Assembly (NCBI RefSeq): GCF_003751635.1
Contig: NZ_RJVI01000001.1
Span: 908,726 to 972,725, forward strand
Length of the DNA stretch: 64,000 nt
From: Inmirania thermothiophila
GTDB lineage: Bacteria; Pseudomonadota; Gammaproteobacteria; DSM-100275
Direction: 5' to 3'
Translations under genes and position numbers: made by a program
Notes under the pieces: model-generated
Seen by the model: the letters and a program-made list of their open reading frames with translations, nothing else
Database searches by the model: none
What the model was told of the DNA's origin: nothing
In this document: positions 56,865 to 64,000 of the stretch, one piece after another
How positions within the stretch are numbered: position 1 is the first letter of the stretch
Layout of the letters: each line of letters begins with the position of its first letter

Positions 56865-59800
56865 GTGCTGGCGCAGCGGGAGGCGGAGAAGCGCGAGCGC
56901 ATCGAGGCGCTCGCGGCCCGCGCCCGCACCGAGCTCGAGGGCGGCGAGGGCGAGACCGCCGCCCGCTTCATCGAGCTCTACTACCGCTGGGTCGATCCCC
57001 GCGACGTGGTCGCCCGTGCCCCCCAGGACCTCTACGGGGCGGCGCTCGCCCACTGGCACCTGGCGCGCCGGCGTCGCCCCGGCGAGACCCGCATCCGCAT
57101 CTACAACCCCGACTTCGAGGAGCACGGCTGGGAGTCGACCCACACCGTGGTGGAGGCGGTGCTGGAGGACATGCCCTTCATCGTCGACTCCCTGCGCATG
57201 GAGCTGGCCCGCCACGGATTCGCCGTGCACGTGGTGATCCATCCGGTGCTGCGGGTGCGGCGCGACGGCGAGGGGGTCCTCGAGGCGGTCCTCGGCGAGG
57301 GCGGCGACGGCGAGGGGCAGGCCGAGGCGGTGACCCACATCGAGGTGGACCGCTGCGTCGACCCCGACGTCCTCATGGCCCTCGAGCGCGACCTGCTGCG
57401 GGTGCTCGGCGACGTGCGCGCGGCGGTGGAGGACTGGGGGGCGATGCGGGCGCGGCTGCGCGAGACCGCCGACGGGATCGATCCCGCCCGCCTGCCCCTG
57501 GACCCGGCACAGGTGGAGGAGGACCGGGCCTTCCTGCGCTGGCTCGCCGAGGACCACTTCGTCTTCCTGGGCAGCCGCGACTACGTGCTCGAGTCCACCG
57601 CCCACGGCGACACCCTGCGCGTGGTGCCGGGCTCCGGGCTCGGGATCCTGCGCGAGGACCCGGCGGAGGGGATCTCCACCAGCTTCTCGCTCCTGCCGCC
57701 TGCGGTGCAGCGCCTGGCGCGGGTGCCCCAGCTGCTGATCCTCACCAAGGGCAACGCGCGCGCCACCGTGCACCGCCCGACCCACATCGACTACGTGGGC
57801 ATCAAGCGCTTCGACGAGGCGGGCCGGGTGGTGGGCGAGCGGCGCTTCCTCGGCCTCTACACCTCGGCCGCCTACCACGCCAGCCCCTGGCAGGTGCCGC
57901 TGCTTCGGCGCAAGGTGCAGGCGGTGCTGGAGCGCGCGGGCCTCGATCCGCGCAGCCACGACGGCAAGGCCCTGCGCCACATCCTCGAGACCTACCCCCG
58001 CGACGAGCTCATCCAGGCCCCGGTGGAGCAGCTCTACGACATCGCCCTCGGCATTCTCCACCTCCAGGAGCGCCAGCAGGTGCGGCTGTTCGTCCGCCCC
58101 GACCCCTACCAGCGCTTCGTCTCCTGCCTCGTCTACGTGCCGCGGGACGCCTACCACACCGGGGTGCGGCGGCAGATGGTGGAGATCCTGCGCCGGGCCT
58201 GGGACGGCACCGACGTCGAGTTCACGGTGGAGATCTCGGAGTCGGCCCTGGCGCGGGTGCACTTCGTGGTCCGCACCGCCCCGGGCGGGATCCCGGAGGT
58301 GGACCCGGAGGCGGTGGAGCGGCGCCTCGCGGAGGCGGCGCGCACCTGGGAGGAGCGGCTGCGGGAGGCGCTCGTCGAGCGCTTCGGCGAGGGCCGCGGC
58401 GTGCGCCTGTTCCGGCGCTGGGGCGGGGCGTTCCCGGCCGGCTACCGCGAGCACTACGACGGGCGCGTCGCCGCCCACGACATCGAGCACATGGAGGCCC
58501 TCGGGCCGCGCCGGCGGCTGGGGATGCACCTCTACCGCCCGCTGGATGCGCCGAGCGGGGCGCTGCGCTTCAAGCTCTACAGCCTCGGCGGACCGGTGCC
58601 CCTGGCCCAGGCGCTGCCGGTGCTGGAGCACATGGGCGTGCGGGTGGTCTTCGAGCATCCCTACAAGCTCCAGCCGGAAGGGCGCGAGGTCACCTGGATC
58701 CACAACTTCGGGCTCCACCACGACGACGACGAGGCGCTGATGGCGGAGGACCTGCGCGAGCGCTTCCAGGAGGCGTTCGCGCGGGTCTGGGCCGGCGAGG
58801 CCGACGACGACGCCTTCAACCGCCTCGTGCTGGCGGCGCGGCTGGACTGGCGGGAGGTGGCGCTGCTGCGGGGCATCGCCCGCTACCTGCGCCAGCTGGG
58901 CCTGCACTTCAGCCACAGCTACATGGCCTCGGCCCTGGCCGACAACCCGGGCATCGCGCGGCGGCTGGTGCAGCTCTTCCACGTCCGCCTCGATCCCGCC
59001 CGCGAGGGCGAGCGCGAGGCGCGCGCCGAGCGGTGGGCGGCGCAGATCCGCCAGGCCATCGACCAGGTGGCGAGCCTCGACCAGGACCGCATCCTGCGCG
59101 AGTTCCTGCACGTGGTCCTGGCGGTGCTGCGCACCAACTACTACCGCCTCGCCGCCGAGGGGCGCACCGGCGACGCCCTGGCGCTCAAGATCGACACCTC
59201 CCGCCTCGAGACCGCCCCCGAGCCCCGTCCCGCCTTCGAGATCTTCGTCTACGCCACCCGGGTGGAGGGCGTGCACCTGCGCGGCGGGCGCGTCGCCCGC
59301 GGCGGCATCCGCTGGTCCGACCGCCTCGAGGACTACCGCACCGAGATCCTCGGCCTCATGAAGGCGCAGCAGGTCAAGAACGCGGTCATCGTCCCGGTGG
59401 GGGCCAAGGGCGGCTTCGTGGTCAAGCGGATGCCCGCGGAGGGCGGGCGCGAGGCCCGCGCCGCCGAGGTGGAGGCCTGCTACACGGGCTTCATCCGCGC
59501 GCTGCTGGATGTGACCGACAACATCGTCGACGGCGAGGTGGTGGCCCCGCCCCACGTGGTGCGCCACGACGGCGACGATCCCTACCTGGTGGTGGCCGCG
59601 GACAAGGGCACGGCCACCTTCTCGGATCTCGCCAACCGCGTCGCCGCCGAGTACGGCTTCTGGCTGGGCGACGCCTTCGCCTCCGGCGGCTCCGTCGGCT
59701 ACGACCACAAGAAGCTGGGGATCACCGCGCGCGGCGCCTGGGAGGGGGTCAAGCGGCACTTCCGCGAGCTCGGCCTCGACATCCAGAGCCAGGACTTCAC

Positions 59801-61718
59801 GGTGGTCGGCATCGGCGACATGGGCGGCGACGTCTTCGGCAACGGCATGCTGCTGTCGCGCCACATCCGCCTCGTCGCCGCCTTCAATCACCAGCACATC
59901 TTCCTCGACCCCGATCCGGACCCCGAGGCGAGCTTCCGCGAGCGCGAGCGGCTCTTCCGCACCCCGCACGCCACCTGGGCCGACTACGACCCCGCCTGCC
60001 TGTCGGAGGGCGGCGGCGTCTTCGCGCGCAGCCAGAAATGGATCCCGCTCAGCGAGCCGGTGCGCCGCCGCCTCGGCGTGGAGGCCGAGCGGATGACGCC
60101 CAACGAGCTCATCCGCGCCATCCTGTGCGCTCCCGTGGATCTCCTCTGGAACGGCGGCATCGGCACCTTCGTGCGCGCGAGCTGGGAGCGCGACGCCGAC
60201 GTCGGCGACCGCGCCAACGACGCCGTGCGCGTGAGCGCCGCGCAGCTGCGCTGCCGCGTCGTGGGCGAGGGCGGCAACCTCGGCCTGACCCAGGCGGCGC
60301 GCGTGGAGTTCGCCCTCCGCGGCGGGCGCATCAACACCGACTTCGTGGACAACTCCGGCGGGGTCGACTGCTCCGACCACGAGGTCAACATCAAGATCCT
60401 GCTCGACCGCGCCGTGGCCGCCGGCGAGCTCACGCTCAAGCGGCGCAACGCGCTGCTCATGGAGGTGGTCGAGGACGTCGTCGCCCGCGTCCTCTCCCAC
60501 AACTACCGCCGCACCCAGGCCTTGAGCCTGGCCGAGGCGCGCGCCGCGGCGCTGCTGCCCGAGCACGCGCGCTTCATCCGCGCCCTCGAGCGCGAGGGGC
60601 TGCTGGACCGGGCCCTCGAGGGGCTGCCCGGCGACGAGGCCCTCGGCGAGCGGCGCGCCGAGGGGCGGGGGCTGACGCGGCCGGAGCTGGCGGTGCTCCA
60701 CGCCTACGCCAAGATCGCGGTCAAGCGGGCGCTCCTTGCCGAGGGGGTGGCCGAGGACCCGTACCTGCGGCGGGAGCTCGCCGACTACTTCCCCGAGCCG
60801 CTGCGCGGGCCCTTCGCCGCCTTCATGGAGCAGCACCCCCTGCGGCGCGAGATCATCGTCACCCACGTGGTCAACGGCATGGTCAACCGCGTCGGCAGCA
60901 CCTTCGTGCACCGCCTGCACGAGGAGACCGGGGCCGGCGCCGCCGACGTCGCCCGCGCCTACACCGTGGTCCGGGAGGTCTTCGCCCTGCGGCCGCTGTG
61001 GCAGGAGGTGGAGGCGCTGGACAACCGGGTCGCGGCGGCGGTGCAGCTGGAGATGCTGGCGGCGACCGAGGATCTCGCCGAGCGCGCCGCGCTGTGGCTG
61101 CTGCGCAACCGGCCGCAGCCCATGTCCATCGAGGAGACCGTGGCACGCTATCTCGACGGCGTGGCCGCGCTGGGCGCGGCGCTGCCCAGGGCGCTGGTGC
61201 CCGAGGACCGCCGCCGCCACCGCGAGGCGGTGCGCCGGCTCACGCGCGCGCGCGTGCCGGCGGCGCTCGCCGCGCGCGTCGCGGCGCTCGCCCACATGGA
61301 CGCCGCCCTCGACCTCGTCGAGGTCTGCCTCGCCAGCGGCCACGCCATGGCCTTCGCCGCCGAGGCCCACTTCGCCCTCGGCGAGCGCCTCGGGCTGCGC
61401 TGGCTGCGCGACCAGCTCGAGGGGCTGGGCGTGGAGGGGCACTGGCAGCGGATGGCGGTGGCGACCCTGCGCGAGGACCTGCACCGCCAGCAGAGCGCGC
61501 TGGTGACCGGGATGCTCGCCGGCTGCCGCGAGCGCTGCCGCAGCGCGCGTCTGGTGGAGGCCTGGCTCGCCCACAACGAGGCGGCGCTCGCGCGCTGGCG
61601 CAGCCTCCTCGGCGACCTGCGGGCCGCGGGCGCGCTGGAGCTCGCCATGTTCTCGGTGGCGCTGCGGGAACTGCGCGACCTGGTGGAGCGCTGCCGGCCT
61701 CTGGAACGTCTGCCCTGA
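56865..61718 (+). CDS. NAD-specific glutamate dehydrogenase, large (180 kDa) class
   Basis: Product of 1617 aa, matching the GDH-180 family. Long N-terminal ACT-like regions (about 1-700) precede the catalytic core. The core has GGIRWSDRLEDYRTEILGLM, KNAVIVPVGAKGGFVVKRMP (catalytic Lys region), VGIGDMGGDVFGNGMLLSRH (Rossmann part) and NTDFVDNSGGVDCSDHEVNI. It oxidises glutamate to 2-oxoglutarate, feeding the TCA cycle; relatives are allosteric. The GTG start is 3 bp after the lpd stop with GGAGG 6 bases ahead, so it probably belongs to the aceEF-lpd operon. Confidence 0.95.
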   Translation: MLAQREAEKRERIEALAARARTELEGGEGETAARFIELYYRWVDPRDVVARAPQDLYGAALAHWHLARRRRPGETRIRIYNPDFEEHGWESTHTVVEAVLEDMPFIVDSLRMELARHGFAVHVVIHPVLRVRRDGEGVLEAVLGEGGDGEGQAEAVTHIEVDRCVDPDVLMALERDLLRVLGDVRAAVEDWGAMRARLRETADGIDPARLPLDPAQVEEDRAFLRWLAEDHFVFLGSRDYVLESTAHGDTLRVVPGSGLGILREDPAEGISTSFSLLPPAVQRLARVPQLLILTKGNARATVHRPTHIDYVGIKRFDEAGRVVGERRFLGLYTSAAYHASPWQVPLLRRKVQAVLERAGLDPRSHDGKALRHILETYPRDELIQAPVEQLYDIALGILHLQERQQVRLFVRPDPYQRFVSCLVYVPRDAYHTGVRRQMVEILRRAWDGTDVEFTVEISESALARVHFVVRTAPGGIPEVDPEAVERRLAEAARTWEERLREALVERFGEGRGVRLFRRWGGAFPAGYREHYDGRVAAHDIEHMEALGPRRRLGMHLYRPLDAPSGALRFKLYSLGGPVPLAQALPVLEHMGVRVVFEHPYKLQPEGREVTWIHNFGLHHDDDEALMAEDLRERFQEAFARVWAGEADDDAFNRLVLAARLDWREVALLRGIARYLRQLGLHFSHSYMASALADNPGIARRLVQLFHVRLDPAREGEREARAERWAAQIRQAIDQVASLDQDRILREFLHVVLAVLRTNYYRLAAEGRTGDALALKIDTSRLETAPEPRPAFEIFVYATRVEGVHLRGGRVARGGIRWSDRLEDYRTEILGLMKAQQVKNAVIVPVGAKGGFVVKRMPAEGGREARAAEVEACYTGFIRALLDVTDNIVDGEVVAPPHVVRHDGDDPYLVVAADKGTATFSDLANRVAAEYGFWLGDAFASGGSVGYDHKKLGITARGAWEGVKRHFRELGLDIQSQDFTVVGIGDMGGDVFGNGMLLSRHIRLVAAFNHQHIFLDPDPDPEASFRERERLFRTPHATWADYDPACLSEGGGVFARSQKWIPLSEPVRRRLGVEAERMTPNELIRAILCAPVDLLWNGGIGTFVRASWERDADVGDRANDAVRVSAAQLRCRVVGEGGNLGLTQAARVEFALRGGRINTDFVDNSGGVDCSDHEVNIKILLDRAVAAGELTLKRRNALLMEVVEDVVARVLSHNYRRTQALSLAEARAAALLPEHARFIRALEREGLLDRALEGLPGDEALGERRAEGRGLTRPELAVLHAYAKIAVKRALLAEGVAEDPYLRRELADYFPEPLRGPFAAFMEQHPLRREIIVTHVVNGMVNRVGSTFVHRLHEETGAGAADVARAYTVVREVFALRPLWQEVEALDNRVAAAVQLEMLAATEDLAERAALWLLRNRPQPMSIEETVARYLDGVAALGAALPRALVPEDRRRHREAVRRLTRARVPAALAARVAALAHMDAALDLVEVCLASGHAMAFAAEAHFALGERLGLRWLRDQLEGLGVEGHWQRMAVATLREDLHRQQSALVTGMLAGCRERCRSARLVEAWLAHNEAALARWRSLLGDLRAAGALELAMFSVALRELRDLVERCRPLERLP

Positions 61719-61782
61719 GGCCGCGTGCCGGCGGCCGCGGTTGCCGCTATCCTTGGCGCCCCGCGATCGGGGGGAGACGCAG

Positions 61783-62562
61783 ATGGCGGTGGACCTTGCC
61801 TACCAGGAGCTCGGCGATCCCGGCGCGCCGGCGCTCGTCATCCTCCATGGCCTCTTCGGTTCGGGGCGCAACTGGCGCTCGGTCGGGCAGCGCCTCGCGC
61901 GCGGCCGCCGCGTCGTGCTTGCCGATGCGCGCAACCACGGCGCCTCGCCGCGCGCGCCGGGGATGGACTACCGCGCACAGGCCGCGGACGTGGAGCGCCT
62001 CATGGACCGGCTCGGGATCGGGCGCGCGGCGCTCCTCGGCCACAGCATGGGCGGCAAGACCGCCATGACCCTGGCCCTGACCCGGCCCGAGCGGGTCGAG
62101 CGCCTGGTGGTGGCCGACATCGCCCCCGTGCGCTACGGCCACAGCTTCGAGGACCTGCTGGCGGCCATGGAGTCGCTGGACCTGGGCCATCTGGGAAGCC
62201 GGCGCGAGGCCGACGCGGGGCTTGCCGCGCACATCGGGGACGCCGCCCTGCGGGCCTTCCTGCTCACCAACCTCGACGGGCGCCCCGGGCAGTGGCGCTG
62301 GCGCGTGGATCTGCCCGCCATCCACGCCGCGCTGCCGCAGCTGCTGGACTTTCCCGCGGTGATGCCGGGGCGGCCCTATCCGGGGCCGGCCCTCTTCGTC
62401 GCCGGCGGCGCCTCCCACTACGTGCGGCCCGAGCACGAGGCGCGCATCCGCGCCCTCTTCCCGCAGGCGCGCATCGCGCGCATCGAGGGGGCGGGCCACT
62501 GGCTCCACGCCGAGCGCCCCGAGGCCTTCCTCGCCCTCGTGGAGCCCTTCCTCGCGGCCTGA
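61783..62562 (+). CDS. Alpha/beta hydrolase, YbfF-like esterase
   Basis: Product of 259 aa. LVILHGLFGSGRNWRSVGQR, then LADARNHGASPRAPGMDY, the nucleophile elbow LLGHSMGGKTAM and the catalytic His in GAGHWLHAERPE. The order matches YbfF-type acyl esterases. The natural ester substrate is unknown. The ATG has GGGGAGA upstream; an upstream in-frame start at 61741 would add 14 residues without a ribosome site. It lies 64 bp after the NAD-GDH stop and may be the operon's last gene. Confidence 0.88.
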   Translation: MAVDLAYQELGDPGAPALVILHGLFGSGRNWRSVGQRLARGRRVVLADARNHGASPRAPGMDYRAQAADVERLMDRLGIGRAALLGHSMGGKTAMTLALTRPERVERLVVADIAPVRYGHSFEDLLAAMESLDLGHLGSRREADAGLAAHIGDAALRAFLLTNLDGRPGQWRWRVDLPAIHAALPQLLDFPAVMPGRPYPGPALFVAGGASHYVRPEHEARIRALFPQARIARIEGAGHWLHAERPEAFLALVEPFLAA

Positions 62563-62608
62563 GGCGGCGGCTCAAGGCGCCGCCGCGCGCGCCGATAAGG
62601 GGGGCGTG

Positions 62609-63430
62609 ATGCGAGCGATCCTCCTGGCAGTCCTGATCCTCGCCGCGGCGCCTGCACGGGCCCTGCAGAGCGTCTACGAGGCGCCCCTGGACGAGGCGGT
62701 CTGGCGCGGCGGCGGCACCCCGGCGCGCTGCGAGCTGGTCCACCAGGTGCCGGGGTGGGGGCGGGTGCGCTTCGTCCACGAGGCGGGCGGGGGCCTGCGC
62801 TTGCGGCTGGAACCTGCCGCCGCCGCACCCGTGCGCGTGGCGCTCGCGGCGGTGCCGCCGGAGTGGCGACCGGGGATGATGATCGAGGATCTCGCCGAGA
62901 CCGCCCTCGCCGGGCGGCCGGCGGCGGCGGAGGTTGCGGGCGAGGCGGCCGGCCGTCTCCTCGCCCGCCTGGAGGCGGGGATCTACGGGCTTGCGAGCTA
63001 CGCCCGCGGCGGCGACGAGGTGATGGTCTTCCTCTCCGCGGTCCGCTTCGCCGACGGGCTCGAGGCCTTCCGCGCCTGCGAGGCGCGGCTGCTGCCCTGG
63101 TCCTTCGCCGAGGTGGCGCGGCGCGAGGTGCGCTTCGACAGCGGCAGCGCCGCGCCGCCGCCGGCGGCGCGGGCGGCGCTCGCGCCGCTTGCGCGCTGGG
63201 CGGCGGCCGACCCGGAGGTGCGGGTGCGGGTGGAGGCCTCGGCGGACCCGCGCGGGGATGCCCGTGCCAACCTCGCGCTGTCGCGCCGCCGCGCCGAGGC
63301 GGTGCGCACGCTGCTGGTCGCCCTCGGGGTGCCTGCGGCGCGCATCGAGCTCGTCCCCCGCGGCGAGGTGGCGGCGCCGCGCCCGCGCTGGGCGGCGGTG
63401 CGCCGGGCCGAGGTGCGGCTGCTGCGGTGA
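62609..63430 (+). CDS. MotY-like protein with OmpA-type peptidoglycan-binding domain
   Basis: Product of 273 aa. A signal peptide (1-19) is followed by an N-terminal domain with [16 protein letters not shown], then [20 protein letters not shown], resembling the MotY N-terminal domain. The OmpA-like part shows [36 protein letters not shown] and [16 protein letters not shown]. MotY forms the T ring of sodium-type flagellar motors. No flagellar gene is nearby, so a general cell-envelope role is also possible. A GTG three bases earlier could be the start. Confidence 0.72.
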   Translation: MRAILLAVLILAAAPARALQSVYEAPLDEAVWRGGGTPARCELVHQVPGWGRVRFVHEAGGGLRLRLEPAAAAPVRVALAAVPPEWRPGMMIEDLAETALAGRPAAAEVAGEAAGRLLARLEAGIYGLASYARGGDEVMVFLSAVRFADGLEAFRACEARLLPWSFAEVARREVRFDSGSAAPPPAARAALAPLARWAAADPEVRVRVEASADPRGDARANLALSRRRAEAVRTLLVALGVPAARIELVPRGEVAAPRPRWAAVRRAEVRLLR

Positions 63431-63445
63431 GGCCTGCCGCCGCCG

Positions 63446-63451
63446 TATAAT
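63446..63451 (+). promoter_or_regulatory. argG -10 element
   Basis: A perfect TATAAT, 55 bp before the argG ATG and 15 bp after the MotY-like stop codon, in otherwise GC-rich DNA. The -35 region (63423-63428) matches poorly. Confidence 0.6.
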
Positions 63452-63506
63452 CCCCGCCTTCGCGCCCGCCGGCGCGCCTTCCCCATCGGACCGCGGAGCT
63501 GATCCC

Positions 63507-64000
63507 ATGAGCAAGATCCGGAAAGTGGTGCTCGCCTACTCGGGCGGCCTCGACACCTCGGTCATCCTCAAGTGGCTGCAGGACACCTACGGCTGCGAGG
63601 TGGTCACCTTCACCGCCGACATCGGCCAGGGCGAGGAGGTGGAGCCGGCCCGCGCCAAGGCCGAGGCCCTCGGCGTGCGCGAGATCTACATCGAGGACCT
63701 GCGCGAGCCGTTCGTGCGCGACTACGTCTTCCCCATGTTCCGGGCCAACGCCGTCTATGAGGGCGAGTACCTGCTCGGCACCTCCATCGCGCGGCCGCTG
63801 ATCGCCAAGCGCCTGGTGGAGATCGCCGAGGAGACCGGCGCCGACGCCATCGCCCACGGCGCCACGGGCAAGGGCAACGACCAGGTCCGCTTCGAGCTCA
63901 CCGCCTACGCCCTCAAGCCCGACATCCGCATCATCGCGCCGTGGCGCGAGTGGGACCTCACCTCGCGCGAGAAGCTGCTCGCCTACGCCGAGGCTCACGG
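63507..64000 (+). CDS. argG: Argininosuccinate synthase, N-terminal part
   Basis: The gene runs off the right edge; 164 residues are visible. [20 protein letters not shown] is the ATP-pyrophosphatase loop. [48 protein letters not shown] and APWREWDL are all conserved. It joins citrulline and aspartate in arginine synthesis, downstream of ArgF. The start has GCGGAG about 10 bases ahead. It is preceded by its own -10, so it is likely transcribed alone or first. Confidence 0.97.
   Translation, partial: MSKIRKVVLAYSGGLDTSVILKWLQDTYGCEVVTFTADIGQGEEVEPARAKAEALGVREIYIEDLREPFVRDYVFPMFRANAVYEGEYLLGTSIARPLIAKRLVEIAEETGADAIAHGATGKGNDQVRFELTAYALKPDIRIIAPWREWDLTSREKLLAYAEAH

Overview
This 64 kb window is very GC-rich, gene-dense bacterial chromosome. 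The gene families, the gene orders (pilY1-pilE-ispH, rppH-ptsP, pyrC-rnt beside grxD, sucA-sucB-lpd, aceE-aceF-lpd) and rquA point to a gammaproteobacterium of the Chromatiales/Ectothiorhodospiraceae type. That placement is inferred from content, not from a phylogenetic marker. I see no rRNA, tRNA, CRISPR array, insertion sequence, integrase or phage gene. The window looks like core chromosome with a few unusual neighbourhoods.

Layout. 1-2.3 kb: end of a type IV pilus minor-component cluster (pilY1, pilE). 2.3-7.5 kb (minus): ispH, a B12 module (cobalamin riboswitch, tonB, corrinoid adenosyltransferase, and upstream a HAD phosphatase with a BtuC/BtuD-type transporter). 7.6-10.4 kb (plus): rppH, ptsP. 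10.4-10.97 kb: palindromic repeats, including five copies of a 65-bp unit. 11-18.3 kb (minus): the 2-oxoglutarate dehydrogenase operon sucA-sucB-lpd followed by class I fumarase. 18.4-20.1 kb (minus): Pit phosphate transporter with its DUF47 partner. 20.2-21.4 kb: MFS exporter. 21.4-25.4 kb (minus): two DUF5666 lipoproteins and a DUF6502 protein. 25.5-30.5 kb: a phosphodiesterase/molybdenum-carrier fusion, an O-methyltransferase and two c-di-GMP proteins. 30.5-35 kb: an aldolase/dehydrogenase fusion and argA-argE. 35-37.6 kb: Rdx protein, tRNA-binding protein, ilvD. 37.7-43.7 kb (minus): SH3 protein, argD-argF-ABC ATPase-GST operon, rquA, sodB. 43.9-50.9 kb: an asparagine-synthetase-type amidotransferase, grxD, rnt, pyrC, rRNA methyltransferase, aminopeptidase. 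51-61.7 kb (plus): pyruvate dehydrogenase operon and a 180-kDa-class NAD glutamate dehydrogenase. 61.8-64 kb: esterase, MotY-like protein, start of argG.

Physiology. Central carbon metabolism dominates: complete pyruvate and 2-oxoglutarate dehydrogenase complexes, each with its own E3, plus fumarase and NAD-GDH. RquA implies rhodoquinone, so the organism can probably reduce fumarate as well as respire with ubiquinone. Arginine synthesis genes lie in three blocks (argA-argE, argD-argF, argG). Cyclic-nucleotide signalling appears as an HD-GYP/EAL pair and a CpdA-like enzyme.

Most unusual: the DUF6502/DUF5666 locus. A putative helix-turn-helix protein is translationally coupled to one DUF5666 lipoprotein and lies next to a second. 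The two transcription units start with matching promoters carrying almost the same 18-bp palindrome. This looks like a small self-regulated envelope regulon of unknown function. Also notable are a B12 riboswitch ahead of tonB, the phosphodiesterase/molybdenum-carrier fusion, and a nearly identical 312-bp lipoyl-domain segment in aceF and the adjacent lpd. Eight gene pairs in the window share 4-bp ATGA/GTGA stop-start overlaps.
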